From the NCBI GenBank assembly GCA_001465015.1, contig LNEO01000191.1:1-50504 (forward strand): a stretch of DNA of 50,504 nucleotides, given 5' to 3'. The stretch's first letter is position 1. Every line of letters starts with the position of its first letter. The notes beneath the pieces were generated by a model, which worked only from the letters and a program-made list of their open reading frames with translations, made no database searches and was not told where the DNA came from. This document shows positions 8,339-17,335 of the stretch, piece after piece. The stretch is from Deltaproteobacteria bacterium Ga0077539. Lineage in GTDB: Bacteria; Myxococcota_A; Polyangia; Polyangiales; Ga0077539. Position numbers and translations under genes: made by a program.

Positions 8339-9787
8339 TCATCGACTGTACCGGAGCACGCCGTCGTCGATCGAACCGTACCGCAAGAGCAAGAGGTCCT
8401 TCACGTAGTTCTGGTGCAGGCGCCAGGGGGCCTTCGAGCCTTGCTTCGGCAGCTGATCGATCGCGCGCTGAAAATACCCCGACTGCATGTCCACGAACGG
8501 CCGCTTGCTCACCGTCGGATCGTCGAGCGTCGGCGTGATCACCGGCGTCCCGCGCTTGTCCGCCTCGCGCATCGCGCGAATCACGAACTCTGCCACCAGG
8601 TCCGCCTTCAGCGTCCACGACGCGTTGGTGTACCCGAACGTCGACACGTAGTTGGGCACCCCCGAGAACATGCACCCCTTGTAGTTCACCAGGTCCGACG
8701 GGACGATGGGCTTGCCGTCCACCGACGCCTCGACGCCCCCCGCGAATTTCAACACCAGCCCCGTCGCGGTCACGATGATGTCCGCGTCGAGGTGACGCCC
8801 CGAGGTGAGCCGAATCCCCGTCTCGGTGAAGGTCTCGATCGTGTCGGTCACGACCTCGACGCGCCCCTCTTTGATCGCGCGAAAGAAGTCCGCGTCCGGC
8901 ACGAGGCACAGCCGCTCGTCCCACGGATTGTACTTCGGCGTAAACGCGCTCAGGTCCGCGTCGGGCCCGAGCTCGGCGCGGATCTGATCGAGCAGCCAGC
9001 GTTTGACGCCGTCGGGTCGCTTCTTCGACAGCTGGTACTGCAGCATCGAGAGAAAGACGTTCTTCCAGCGCGTGACGTCGTAGGCGAGCTTCTCGGGCAG
9101 CGCGCCGCGGAGCGTCTCGGCCACGACGTCCACCGACGGTCGATTGATCATCCACGTGGGAGAGCGCTGCAACATGATTACGTGTGCCGATTTTTCGGCC
9201 ATCGCCGGCACGAGCGTCACCGCCGTCGCTCCGCTGCCGATCACGACCACGCGCTTGCCCGCATAGTCGAGGTCCTTCGGCCACTTCTGCGGGTGAACCA
9301 CCACGCCCCCGAAGCGCTCGCGCCCCGGAAAGCTCGGCTCGTAGCCCTTCTCGTAGTCGTAATAGCCCGTGTTTCCCCAGAGAAACGTCGCGGTCAGCTC
9401 GAACACTTCGCCCGTGTCCCCTCGCTCGACCTCGAGCGTCCATCGCGCCTCTCGGCTCGACCACGACGCGCGACGGACCTTGTGACGGAGCCGGATCTTG
9501 CCGCGAAGCCCGTGCTCGTCCGCGGTCTCGTTGAGGTACGCGAGGATCGACGGCCCGTCGGCGATCGCCTTGCGCTGCTTCCACGGCTTGAAGCTGTAGC
9601 CCAGCGTAAACATGTCCGAGTCCGATCGGATGCCCGGATAGCGAAAGAGATCCCACGTCCCGCCGATCGCCTCGCGCGCCTCGAGGATCGTAAACGTCTT
9701 GTTGGGCAACGACCGTTGCAGGTGCACCGCCGCGCCGATGCCCGAGAGACCCGCCCCTACGATCACAACGTCGAAGTGCTCTTTCAT
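8339..9787 (-). CDS. Flavin-containing monooxygenase, Baeyer-Villiger type
   Basis: The 482-aa product is predicted to use FAD, NADPH and O2 to oxygenate ketones or similar substrates. Seen: an N-terminal FAD-binding Rossmann motif GAGLSG (11-16), followed by GGTWDLFRYPGIRSDSD, typical of the group. A Baeyer-Villiger fingerprint of the form FxGxxxHxxxW is satisfied by Phe159, Gly161, His165 and Trp169. A second nucleotide-binding motif, GSGATA (184-189), is for NADPH. The ATG at 9787 puts the FAD motif at the correct distance; the frame is open upstream to 9946 through a structured repeat element, which may be a leader. The gene stands alone between the helicase and a membrane-protein gene, so its substrate cannot be inferred from context. 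Confidence 0.88.
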   Translation of the reverse strand: MKEHFDVVIVGAGLSGIGAAVHLQRSLPNKTFTILEAREAIGGTWDLFRYPGIRSDSDMFTLGYSFKPWKQRKAIADGPSILAYLNETADEHGLRGKIRLRHKVRRASWSSREARWTLEVERGDTGEVFELTATFLWGNTGYYDYEKGYEPSFPGRERFGGVVVHPQKWPKDLDYAGKRVVVIGSGATAVTLVPAMAEKSAHVIMLQRSPTWMINRPSVDVVAETLRGALPEKLAYDVTRWKNVFLSMLQYQLSKKRPDGVKRWLLDQIRAELGPDADLSAFTPKYNPWDERLCLVPDADFFRAIKEGRVEVVTDTIETFTETGIRLTSGRHLDADIIVTATGLVLKFAGGVEASVDGKPIVPSDLVNYKGCMFSGVPNYVSTFGYTNASWTLKADLVAEFVIRAMREADKRGTPVITPTLDDPTVSKRPFVDMQSGYFQRAIDQLPKQGSKAPWRLHQNYVKDLLLLRYGSIDDGVLRYSR

Positions 9788-9851
9788 CGTCTGCTGCCGG
9801 TGACCTAACCCCGCGAAGCACGAACCCGCAAGCGGCTCAGGCGTGCGTGAT

Positions 9852-9944
9852 CGCGACGCCCGGTTGGAAGAAGACACGCCCCGAGCCCACTCCTGGGAAA
9901 TATCCCCAGAAAATCTGCGCGTGTCGCCAACCGTAGGCGGCGCC
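9852..9944 (-). repeat. Structured repeat element, copy A (possible 5' leader of the monooxygenase)
   Basis: This 93-bp stretch, read on the minus strand, is homologous to 48112-48207. Its ends form a long imperfect stem: 9919-9944 pairs with 9852-9879 through GACACGC/GCGTGTC, CGGTTGG/CCAACCG and CGCC/GGCG blocks, with a TTCTT internal loop. The apex holds an inner CTGGG/CCCAG hairpin around GATATTT. It ends 64 bp before the start codon of the monooxygenase and points the same way. Compared with copy B, two stem positions change on both sides so that pairing is kept. Confidence 0.75.
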
Positions 9945-10010
9945 ATGTTGAAGCGCTCCGCAATTGCTCCATTGTCAGACCTCCCCGCGTGAGCGCCGCG
10001 CGCGATCCGC

Positions 10011-11252
10011 TCAAGACGCCTCGACGCGCACTCGGTCGTTTTCGACGGCGCGCTCGTACTGATCTTCGTCGAGCTTTCCCTCCGCTGCGGACTCGAGCGC
10101 GACGCGCACGCGCTCGTCCGCGAGGGCTGCGGTCACGACGCGCACGCGCTCTCGGTGGCGCTCGTCCGTGCCGAGCGCGAGCGCCGCTGCGACGCGGTGC
10201 TCGACCGGCGCGCTCGCGTCGGACAGCACACGCACGAGGACGTCGGGGTCGAGCCCGACCTCGCGGTAGCCACCCTTGCGTCCGAGGAGCCTCGCGAGCC
10301 CTTCGCGCCACTCGACGATCGAGCGCCCCTCGCGCGCAAGCTGCGCGCCGGCGTGCCTTCCCCCGCCCTTCGCGAAGAGCGCTCGGGCCTCTTCGATGCG
10401 CTGAACGAGCACCGGGAGGTCCGTTCCGTAGTCGCCGTCGGCCCACACGCGCGCGGTCCGTTTGTCGACGAGGTCGAGCACGAGGTGCTGGTTTTCAACG
10501 GACACGCGCGCGATCGTCGAATAAGGAAAAAACTTCGTAAGCAGCCCGTCGCGCGTCGTGAGCCCGTCGGCGCCGACGACGACGGCCGAGCCCATCCAAC
10601 GCAAGCTCGCGAACAAGGCCACCATGAGCCCTGCGACGAACCCTGCGATCCCGGATCTCACGCTGTTTTCGACCTCGAGGGTCAGCCGAGCCGCGATGGT
10701 GATGATCGTCGGCGAGACCACCATCCAGAACATGATCTGGTTGAACACGCGGTGAAATCGCGCTCGAAAGAGCTTGTTGCCCGCGCCCAATCCGAGCGTA
10801 TCGAGCCACGCTGCGCTCTCGGCCTTGGGCAGCTGCAAGAGATAGCGAACTCCGCTGCGCGTCTCGATGGCCACGCCGTCCGGCGTCGAGTAGCCGCTGC
10901 TGATGTCCTCGCGCGCGATCCTGGTGCGAGCCTCGTCTCCGAGGTTCAACGATCCGTCGCGCTCGACGCTCGCGCCGACCCCGAAGGCGTGTCCCTTGTT
11001 CTCGTTCAGCCCGAAGACGAGAGAAAGAAGCGGAACGATAAACACCGCGAACGACAGCAGGCCAATCGCGCGCTCGGGCACCATGCCCTGCAGCGCCGCG
11101 CTCAGCGCGATCGCCGCAGGGCACGCGGCGACGAAGCTCGAAGCCGCGAACAAGTAGGCGAGCTTCGCGACTCGCGTGCGGGCGCGCCGCACGGCGTTCG
11201 CGCTCTTCAACAGCGTGCCGTCGGTCGCTTCGGCGCTCGCCACGGACGGCAT
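10011..11252 (-). CDS. Membrane protein of unknown function
   Basis: No family is recognised. The 413-aa product has two pairs of predicted membrane segments: one pair near residues 30-80 (around LAYLFAASSFVAACPAAIAL and the following LLSFAVFIVPLLSLVFGL) and a second pair around residues 170-225 (FNQIMFWMVVSPTIITIAA and SGIAGFVAGLMVALFASL). Between and after them are soluble parts; the part after the second pair (VVVGADGLTTRDGLL, then FFPYSTIARVSVENQHLVLDL) looks like a bacterial PH-type beta domain, which is inference. The C-terminal 100 residues are charged and helical. The ATG at 11252 is preferred because the longer open frame adds an Arg/Ser-rich segment with no features. It sits 28 bp downstream of the peptidase gene on the same strand. 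Confidence 0.75.
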   Translation of the reverse strand: MPSVASAEATDGTLLKSANAVRRARTRVAKLAYLFAASSFVAACPAAIALSAALQGMVPERAIGLLSFAVFIVPLLSLVFGLNENKGHAFGVGASVERDGSLNLGDEARTRIAREDISSGYSTPDGVAIETRSGVRYLLQLPKAESAAWLDTLGLGAGNKLFRARFHRVFNQIMFWMVVSPTIITIAARLTLEVENSVRSGIAGFVAGLMVALFASLRWMGSAVVVGADGLTTRDGLLTKFFPYSTIARVSVENQHLVLDLVDKRTARVWADGDYGTDLPVLVQRIEEARALFAKGGGRHAGAQLAREGRSIVEWREGLARLLGRKGGYREVGLDPDVLVRVLSDASAPVEHRVAAALALGTDERHRERVRVVTAALADERVRVALESAAEGKLDEDQYERAVENDRVRVEAS

Positions 11253-11280
11253 CGTACTACAGACGCGCGGCTCGCGACCG

Positions 11281-12720
11281 CTATCGCGCCGCGTGCTCTG
11301 CGAGGATCTGCGCCACGCAGCAAGTGAGCTTCTTCGCCGTCGGGATGTGCAGAAACTCGTTGGGTCCGTGGGCGTTCGATCCTGGTCCGAGGACACCAGT
11401 AATCAAGAACTGCGCGTCGGGAAACTTCTCGCCGAGCATCCCCATGAAGGGGATCGTCCCTCCTTCGCCCATCGCCATCGCCGGGCGACCGAAGAACGTC
11501 GACGACGCGCGGTCGAGCGCGGCGCCCAGCCAATCCGCGAGCGGCGGGGCATCCCATCCTGGCGAAGCCTTCTCGGGCTGAAACGACACGAGCGCGCCGT
11601 ACGGCGGGTCTGCCTCGAGCACGCGCTTGACCGCGATCGCCGCGAGGTCGGGGTCGACCCTCGGCGGAATGCGGATCGAGAGCTTCACCGTCGTGTACGG
11701 CCTGAGCACGTTGCCCGCGTTGCTCGTGGGCGGAATCCCGTCTACGCCCGTCACCGAGAGCGTGGGCCGCCACGTCCTGGCCAGGATCATCTCGTGCACT
11801 TCGGTCGGCGCGGGCATCACGCCGCTGACGAAGGGAAACTTCGAAAACACCTCGAACCCCAGCGCCCTGGCCGTCGATCGCGCTTGCTGCACGCGCCCCT
11901 CGGGGATGTCCGTGTGCAGCTCGTCCACCGTGATCCAGCCGGTGTCTTGATCCTCGATGCGGCTCAAGAGCATCCGCAGCACCCTGAAGCTCGACGGAAC
12001 GATCCCGCTCGCGTCCCCCGAGTGCACGCCCTCGCGAAGGATCTTCACCGTCAGGTCTCCTGCGACCAGACCGCGCAGGGACGTCGTCATCCAGAGCTGG
12101 TCGTAGTTCGCGCAGCCCGAGTCGAGGCACACCACGAGCGAGGGCGTCCCGATCCGCGGCGCGAGGTGATCGATGTACGCGGGCAGATCGAAGCTCCCGC
12201 TCTCTTCGCAGCACTCGATGAGCACCACGCATCGCGCGCGCCTCTGCGCTTGCTCTGCGAGAAATCGCAGGGCCGCGAGCGACGCAAACGCGGCGTACCC
12301 GTCGTCCGCGCCGCCGCGTCCGTAGAGCTTGTCGCCCTCGAGCACGGGCTTCCACGGGTCGAGGTCCTCGCGCCAGCCGGTCATCTCTGGCTGCTTGTCG
12401 AGGTGCCCGTACAAGAGCACGGTGTCGTCGGTGTCGCCGGGGCACTCCATGAAGATCACCGGCGTGCGCGGCGATCCGTCGGGGTGCTTGAGCCTGACGA
12501 CCTCGACGGTGAGCCCTGGAATCCTGGCGGCTTGATTCTTACACCACTTTTCAACGAGCTCGACCGCGCGCTCCATGTGCCCCGCGCTGGCCCACTCCTT
12601 GTCGAAGAAGGGCGACTTGTTGGGGATGCGGATGTACTCGGTGAGCGTGGGGATGATCTCTTCTTCCCACACGCGCTCGGAGAACACCCGCGCGTCTTCT
12701 GCAGAGAACTTCGACAACAT
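11281..12720 (-). CDS. M20-family metallopeptidase (dipeptidase/deacylase-like)
   Basis: This is a predicted zinc-dependent exopeptidase or amidohydrolase of the M20 family (carnosinase/CPG2-like). Seen in the 479-aa product: the metal-binding YGHLDKQP (His106, Asp108), the bridging-Asp motif GRGGADDG (around 135-141), the catalytic Glu-Glu pair in CCEESGS (172-173), a dimerisation-domain stretch beginning RGLVAGDLTVKILREGVHSG, and the final HGPNE metal ligand near the C-terminus. The ATG at 12720 is preferred; TTG/GTG starts at 12744/12741 would add eight residues. There is no signal peptide, so it is probably cytosolic. It is 48 bp downstream of panC on the same strand, so co-transcription is likely, though no pantothenate role is known for this family. 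Confidence 0.9.
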   Translation of the reverse strand: MLSKFSAEDARVFSERVWEEEIIPTLTEYIRIPNKSPFFDKEWASAGHMERAVELVEKWCKNQAARIPGLTVEVVRLKHPDGSPRTPVIFMECPGDTDDTVLLYGHLDKQPEMTGWREDLDPWKPVLEGDKLYGRGGADDGYAAFASLAALRFLAEQAQRRARCVVLIECCEESGSFDLPAYIDHLAPRIGTPSLVVCLDSGCANYDQLWMTTSLRGLVAGDLTVKILREGVHSGDASGIVPSSFRVLRMLLSRIEDQDTGWITVDELHTDIPEGRVQQARSTARALGFEVFSKFPFVSGVMPAPTEVHEMILARTWRPTLSVTGVDGIPPTSNAGNVLRPYTTVKLSIRIPPRVDPDLAAIAVKRVLEADPPYGALVSFQPEKASPGWDAPPLADWLGAALDRASSTFFGRPAMAMGEGGTIPFMGMLGEKFPDAQFLITGVLGPGSNAHGPNEFLHIPTAKKLTCCVAQILAEHAAR

Positions 12721-12768
12721 TGGCAGCGAAAGGATGCCCACCAAGGCCGATCGCTTTCAATGCGCAGC

Positions 12769-13650
12769 TCACGCCGGCGGCGGTTCTTCTCCGATCACGA
12801 CGTTGTCGATGAGCCGGGTCTTGCCGATCCGAAGGGCGACCGCGACGAGCGCCTGGTCACCCGCGGCGTACGGCTCGAGCGACAACGGGTGTCGCACCTC
12901 GACGTAGTCGATCGAGTCGGCCACGGCGCGGAGCTCTGCTTCGACCATCGCCCGCAGCGCGAGCGCGTCTCTTTCTCCGTCGTTCCACCGGCGAGCGGCC
13001 GCGCCGAGGGCCTTGGGAATGGCGCCGGCCTTCGCCCGCTCTTCGTTGGACAGGTATCGATTGCGCGACGACATCGCGAGCCCGTCCTTCTCGCGCACCG
13101 TGCGGACGCCGACGACCTCGACGGGGAGCATCAGGTCTTCAGCGAGCCGACTCAGGACGCGCCACTGCTGGTAGTCCTTGCGACCGAACACGGCGACCGA
13201 GCGACCCACCAACGCGAAGAGCTTGGTCACGATGGTGGCGACGCCCTCGAAGTGCCCTGGGCGAAAGGGCCCACACAGCGGCGTGCTCAACGCGTGCACG
13301 TGGACGCGGGTCTTTTCTCCCTCGGGGTACATGGCCGCCGCGTCGGGCGCGAAGACGACGTCGACCCCAGCGCTCGCGCAGCGCTCGACGTCGCCCTCGA
13401 GCTCGCGCGGATACTTGCTGAAGTCTTCGTTGGGCCCGAACTGCGTCGGGTTGACGAAGATCGAGACCGCGACGAGGCCGCCTTCGCCGACGCGCGCGCG
13501 CGCTTCGCGAGCGAGCGTGAGGTGCCCGTCGTGCAGCGCGCCCATGGTCGGAACGAAGCCGACCCTCCGACCCGCGGCGCGCGCGTCTTCCATCGCGCGC
13601 TGAAATACTGCGGGTTCGCGAAGGACCGTGGGCTCAGTGCGTCGGTCCAT
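12769..13650 (-). CDS. panC: Pantothenate synthetase
   Basis: The enzyme joins pantoate and beta-alanine in an ATP-dependent reaction, the last step of pantothenate (vitamin B5) synthesis. The 293-aa product matches the family length. It shows the nucleotidyl-transferase HxGH motif in [18 protein letters not shown] (His40, His43), the [20 protein letters not shown] block, the pantoate-binding FGRKDYQQ segment, and the KMSKS-equivalent [10 protein letters not shown]. The start ATG at 13650 lies inside the end of panB, giving a 17-bp overlap in a different frame and implying translational coupling. Together with panB this completes pantoate-to-pantothenate synthesis; panE/ilvC and panD are not in the window. 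Confidence 0.96.
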   Translation of the reverse strand: MDRRTEPTVLREPAVFQRAMEDARAAGRRVGFVPTMGALHDGHLTLAREARARVGEGGLVAVSIFVNPTQFGPNEDFSKYPRELEGDVERCASAGVDVVFAPDAAAMYPEGEKTRVHVHALSTPLCGPFRPGHFEGVATIVTKLFALVGRSVAVFGRKDYQQWRVLSRLAEDLMLPVEVVGVRTVREKDGLAMSSRNRYLSNEERAKAGAIPKALGAAARRWNDGERDALALRAMVEAELRAVADSIDYVEVRHPLSLEPYAAGDQALVAVALRIGKTRLIDNVVIGEEPPPA

Positions 13651-14578
13651 ACGCGTGCGCTTCGGTCACGGGGATGGACGCGTCGGCCTCGGCGGCCGCT
13701 GCTGGAGCCGACGGAGCGTTGGCTCCCGTGCTCGTCGTCGCGCTCGCAGCGCCCGCCTTCTGCAGCCCGAACGTGTGCTCTGGCGCCGGAAAAGCTCCGC
13801 TCCGCACCTCGCTCACGTACGCCTTGGTGGCCTCGACGCCGCGCGCGAAGAGCTCGTCGTATCGCTTGACGAACTTGGGCTTGAGGGTGTCCGTGAGCCC
13901 CAACAAGTCGTAGGACACGAGCACCTGCCCGTCGCACTCGACGCCGGCGCCGATCCCGATCGTCGGAACGTCGATGGACCGAGTGATCCTCGCTCCGAGC
14001 TCCGCAGGAACGCCCTCGACCACCACCATGAACGCCCCAGCTTGCGACACCGCGATGGCGTCCTCGAGGATCGAGTCGGCGTCGTCTCCGTTGCGGCCCT
14101 GCACCTTGAATCCGCCCATCGCATGCACGCGCTGCGGCATCAGCCCGACGTGGCCGACGACGGGGATCCCCATGCGAACCATGCGGTAGATCGTCTCGGC
14201 GATCTCGCGGCCTCCCTCGAGCTTGACCGACTCGACGCCGCCTTCTTTCACGAGCCTGCCCGCCGCCTGCAGCGCCGCGTCGAGCGAGGTCTGGTAGCTC
14301 AAGAACGGCATGTCCCCGATGATGTGAGCGCGTCGCGTCCCGCGGACGACGGCGCGCGCGTGGTAGATGATCTCTTCGAGCGTGACCGGGAGCGTCGATC
14401 CCTGGCCCTGGATCACCATCCCCAACGAGTCTCCGACGAGCATCGCGTCGACTTGGGCCTGGTCCATCATCCGCGCGAAGGTCGCGTCGTATGCGGTGAC
14501 CATGGCGATGCGTTCTCCGCGCGCACGAGTCGCCTTCCGAGCCCGCAACGCGGGCACGGTGATCTTCTCTGAGGTCAT
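13634..14578 (-). CDS. panB: 3-methyl-2-oxobutanoate hydroxymethyltransferase
   Basis: The enzyme transfers a hydroxymethyl group from 5,10-methylenetetrahydrofolate to alpha-ketoisovalerate, giving ketopantoate. The 314-aa product carries the TIM-barrel PanB motifs: [31 protein letters not shown], the Mg-binding and catalytic region [16 protein letters not shown], and [20 protein letters not shown]. After the usual end of the domain (about residue 270) there is an unusual 40-residue Ala/Ser/Thr-rich tail beginning after FGLQKAG, not typical of PanB (about 264 aa in E. coli). The ATG at 14578 is chosen because [15 protein letters not shown] precedes the conserved core; the frame stays open upstream with no conservation. 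It overlaps panC by 17 bp. Confidence 0.95.
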   Translation of the reverse strand: MTSEKITVPALRARKATRARGERIAMVTAYDATFARMMDQAQVDAMLVGDSLGMVIQGQGSTLPVTLEEIIYHARAVVRGTRRAHIIGDMPFLSYQTSLDAALQAAGRLVKEGGVESVKLEGGREIAETIYRMVRMGIPVVGHVGLMPQRVHAMGGFKVQGRNGDDADSILEDAIAVSQAGAFMVVVEGVPAELGARITRSIDVPTIGIGAGVECDGQVLVSYDLLGLTDTLKPKFVKRYDELFARGVEATKAYVSEVRSGAFPAPEHTFGLQKAGAASATTSTGANAPSAPAAAAEADASIPVTEAHAYGPTH

Positions 14579-14641
14579 GACCTGAATGAATCGCAGTCCG
14601 TGGTCACGGCCCGCTCGATTGCGGGTCCACGCCACGCAAAG

Positions 14642-14647
14642 AGAATA
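14642..14647 (-). promoter_or_regulatory. Candidate -10 element upstream of panB
   Basis: On the minus strand TATTCT, preceded by TGC as in an extended -10, lies about 64 bp before the panB start in an otherwise GC-rich gap. No convincing -35 hexamer accompanies it. This is a weak call. Confidence 0.25.
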
Positions 14648-14762
14648 GCACCGGCGGCCCCGCACGAAAGGGGCTGGAGCGATTGCCGTCAGACATGGCG
14701 ACGCCGCGACGCCGCGTATCTCTGGCAATTCGCGGTCGGATCGCGGTCGACTCCCGCTCCGC

Positions 14763-16535
14763 CTACGGCGCGATCCCGTCGGCCATCGCGACGAACGCGC
14801 TCTTCAGCGCCTCGAGCTGCGCGTTGGCGCGGGCGCGCGCGGCGCTGACGGGCTCGCCTCGGGCGACCGGCTCGCGCACGTCGAAGTAGTACTTGATCTT
14901 CGGCTCTGTCCCGCTCGGGCGCAGCGTGACGCGAGAGCCTCCAACGAGGGCGTAGGCGATCACGTTGGATGCCGGCAACGAGAGCTTCTCGACCGCGCCG
15001 TCGGCTCGCGTGCGTTGGCCGACTTGAATATCAGTGACAGATTCAACTGCGAGCGGGCCGATCGCCTTCGGCGGGCTCTTGCGAAAGCCGTCCATGATCG
15101 CGCGGATCTGCGAGGCGCCCTCGAGCCCCTTGATCGTGACGTTGTGCTGCCCAGAGACGAAGACGCCGGTGCGGCGGTAGACCTCGTCGAGCTGCGCGAA
15201 CAGCGATCGGCCGTGTTTCGCGCGGTAGAACGCCGCGAGCTCAGCGAAGACCGCCGCGGATCCGACGCCGTCTTTGTCGCGCACGACCTCGCCGACGGTG
15301 TAGCCGAGCGCCTCTTCGTAGCCGAAGACGAAGCGCTCGCCCGAGGTGGCCGCGAGGTCGAGCGCTCGGTTGGCGATCCACTTGAAGCCCGTGAGCACCT
15401 CGTCGTAGCGAACGCCGAGCGATCGGCACAGCTCGCCGAGCAGCGGCGAAGAGACGATGGTGGTGATGGCCGTGAGCGCGCCGGGCTCGACCCTGGGGTC
15501 TGCGGTGTCGACGAGCAGGTAGTGCGCGAAGAGAGCGCCGACCTCGTTGCCCGTGAGCTGGCGCCACTTGCCTTCGTACTTCTCTGCGGCTGCGAGCCGA
15601 TCGGCGTCAGGGTCGTTGGCGAGGACGATGTCGGCCGAGACGCGATCGGCGAGGGCGTACACGAGGTCGAGCGCGCCCTTCTCTTCGGGGTTGGGAAAAT
15701 TCACCGTTGGAAACGCGCCGTCCGGCTCGCGCTGCTCGTCCACGACGTGCACCGCGTCGAAGCCAAACCGCGCGAGCGTCGCCTTGGCGCGCTCGTAGCC
15801 GACGCCGTGCAGCGGCGTGTAGGCGATGACCAGATCGCGCCCCACGCCAGCGTTGCGCTGAAGCGCGGCGACCGCGTCGAGGTAGCGCGCGTCGATCTCG
15901 GGCGCGACGTCGACGACGAGCCCCTTGGCGCGGGACTCTTTCAGGATCGGCCTCGCCACGGTGGTGAGCGGACCGATGGCGTCGATCTCCGCGGCGATCC
16001 CCACGTCGTGCGGCGGAATGATCTGCGCGCCGTTCTCCCAGTACACTTTGTAGCCGTTGTACTCGGGCGGGTTGTGGCTCGCGGTGACCATCACGCCCGC
16101 GGCGGCGCCGAGCGCGGTGACCGCGAACGCGACGAGCGGCGTCGGCGCGACGCCCGCGAACAAGTGCGCTCTCACGCCGAGCCCTGCGCACACGGACGCG
16201 ACGTCCTCCGCGAACTCGCGGGACATCTTGCGGCCGTCGTAGCCGACGACGATCCCGCGCGTCTGCGCGTCGAGCCCGTGCGCGAGAAGGTATTTGCACA
16301 GCCCTGCGGTGGTGCGCAGCACGACCGCGCGGTTCATTCGATTGGGGCCCGCGCCGAGGACGCCGCGAAGCCCCGCGGTGCCGAACTCGAGCTTCGCGAG
16401 GAAGCGATCTTCGATCGCCTGTTGATCGTTGTTCTCCAAGAGCGCTTGGAGCTCAGCGCGCGTCACCTCGTCGGGGTCCTCTCGGAGCCAGGCCTGCGCC
16501 CGCGCGACGACCGAATCGTTCGCCTCTGTCGACAT
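14763..16535 (-). CDS. Phosphohexomutase (phosphoglucomutase/phosphomannomutase, alpha-D-phosphohexomutase family)
   Basis: This enzyme is predicted to interconvert hexose 1- and 6-phosphates through a phosphoserine intermediate. The 590-aa length and layout fit the PgcA/PGM2-like branch. Seen: the start-of-domain-1 motif FGTAGLRGVLGAGPNRMN; the active-site serine in TASHNPPEYNGYK (Ser153); the Mg-binding DPDADR (Asp308, Asp310, Asp312); the sugar-specificity loop near FGYEEALGYTVG; and the phosphate-binding C-terminal RPSGTEPKIKYY. ATG at 16535 is used. It lies upstream of panB on the same strand with a 184-bp gap, so it may have its own promoter. Glucose or mannose specificity cannot be told from sequence alone; PGM2-like members also act on ribose/deoxyribose phosphates. 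Confidence 0.93.
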   Translation of the reverse strand: MSTEANDSVVARAQAWLREDPDEVTRAELQALLENNDQQAIEDRFLAKLEFGTAGLRGVLGAGPNRMNRAVVLRTTAGLCKYLLAHGLDAQTRGIVVGYDGRKMSREFAEDVASVCAGLGVRAHLFAGVAPTPLVAFAVTALGAAAGVMVTASHNPPEYNGYKVYWENGAQIIPPHDVGIAAEIDAIGPLTTVARPILKESRAKGLVVDVAPEIDARYLDAVAALQRNAGVGRDLVIAYTPLHGVGYERAKATLARFGFDAVHVVDEQREPDGAFPTVNFPNPEEKGALDLVYALADRVSADIVLANDPDADRLAAAEKYEGKWRQLTGNEVGALFAHYLLVDTADPRVEPGALTAITTIVSSPLLGELCRSLGVRYDEVLTGFKWIANRALDLAATSGERFVFGYEEALGYTVGEVVRDKDGVGSAAVFAELAAFYRAKHGRSLFAQLDEVYRRTGVFVSGQHNVTIKGLEGASQIRAIMDGFRKSPPKAIGPLAVESVTDIQVGQRTRADGAVEKLSLPASNVIAYALVGGSRVTLRPSGTEPKIKYYFDVREPVARGEPVSAARARANAQLEALKSAFVAMADGIAP

Positions 16536-16629
16536 CGGACGCGGACTGTACCCACTTTCGCCCGCGAATCGAAGCCTTCGTTGCGGGGGTGGTCCGGCGG
16601 ACGCGCGGCTCAGCGCGGCTCGTCGTCGC

Positions 16630-17184
16630 TCAGCGCCACCACGGACTGCGGCCGCGCGAGAGCGACAAGCGCCCTGCGCCAGTGAGCGCGACGGTGACGG
16701 CGCCCACGAAGTAGAGCGCCTGAAGCTCGATCTTCCATCCGCCCGTCGTGCTCAAGCGCCCGACGTCTCCTGCGTGCACGAGGAAGGTCGCGACGATCAT
16801 GTTGAACGCGAAGACGATGGCCGCGGGCCTCGTGAACACGCCGACGATCATGAGCAGAGGCGCGATCACCTCGCCGACGAACACGCCGACCGCGATCGAA
16901 GGAGGCAAGCCCTTGCGCGAGAGCATCGTCGCGATGCCGCTCGTTCCGTGTTGGAGCTTCGCGACGCCGTGCAAGAGCATGAGCGCGGCGAGCGAGCAGC
17001 GAAGGACCAACGCGCCGATCGCCGAGAGCATCGCTTCGCGCGCCGCCTCGCGTGCTCGAGCACCGTCTTCCGACGCTGATGAAGCTGATGAAGCTGATGA
17101 GGTTGCCGAACCTGTCGAAGCCGTCGAACCTGTCGAGTCCTTCGAAGGAGCATCCTGCTCTGAGTTGACGCCGGACCCGGACAT
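16630..17184 (-). CDS. DoxX-family membrane protein
   Basis: The 184-aa product has a Ser/Thr/Ala-rich N-terminal 45 residues and then four predicted membrane helices typical of DoxX: ALVLRCSLAALMLLHGVAKL, IAVGVFVGEVIAPLLMIVGV, AAIVFAFNMIVATFLV, and the last around LYFVGAVTVALTGAG. DoxX-like proteins are small inner-membrane proteins linked to quinone or redox processes, but the role is usually unproven. The N-terminal low-complexity run comes from short repeats at about 17075-17145 (GCTGATGAA-type units on the plus strand) and is odd for the family; an ATG near MLSAIGALVL may be the functional start. It is divergent from the pilus locus. Confidence 0.78.
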   Translation of the reverse strand: MSGSGVNSEQDAPSKDSTGSTASTGSATSSASSASSASEDGARAREAAREAMLSAIGALVLRCSLAALMLLHGVAKLQHGTSGIATMLSRKGLPPSIAVGVFVGEVIAPLLMIVGVFTRPAAIVFAFNMIVATFLVHAGDVGRLSTTGGWKIELQALYFVGAVTVALTGAGRLSLSRGRSPWWR

Positions 17185-17224
17185 GATTGCCCGTGGGAGA
17201 TAGCGCGGATGTGGGTTTCGAGTG

Positions 17225-17277
17225 CTGGGAGAAATATCTCCCAGGGAGAACGGAGCGAACTGGGAGGCAATCCTCCC
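17225..17277. promoter_or_regulatory. Two hairpins in the divergent intergenic region
   Basis: CTGGGAGA (17225-17232) and TCTCCCAG (17237-17244) form a perfect 8-bp stem with an AATA loop. GGGAGG (17262-17267) and CCTCCC (17272-17277) form a 6-bp stem with a CAAT loop. They lie in the 343-bp gap between the doxX-like gene and the first pilin gene. They could be operators or leader structures for either gene; no protein is assignable. Confidence 0.5.
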
Positions 17278-17335
17278 CTGAGAAACCAGCTAAATTATTG
17301 AATTTGCAGGGATTAATGGAATTTCGTCCACTCGC

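Noticed and set aside
11176..13869. An 897-codon open frame on the plus strand
   Set aside because: It runs antisense to the M20 peptidase and panC, both well supported, and shows the same biased composition.
17225..17244. Possible third copy of the structured element near the DoxX-like gene
   Set aside because: Read on the minus strand it shares a GATATTTCTCCCAG-like core with copy A and also lies before a gene, but the outer arms that define the element are absent. The match is too short to claim homology.
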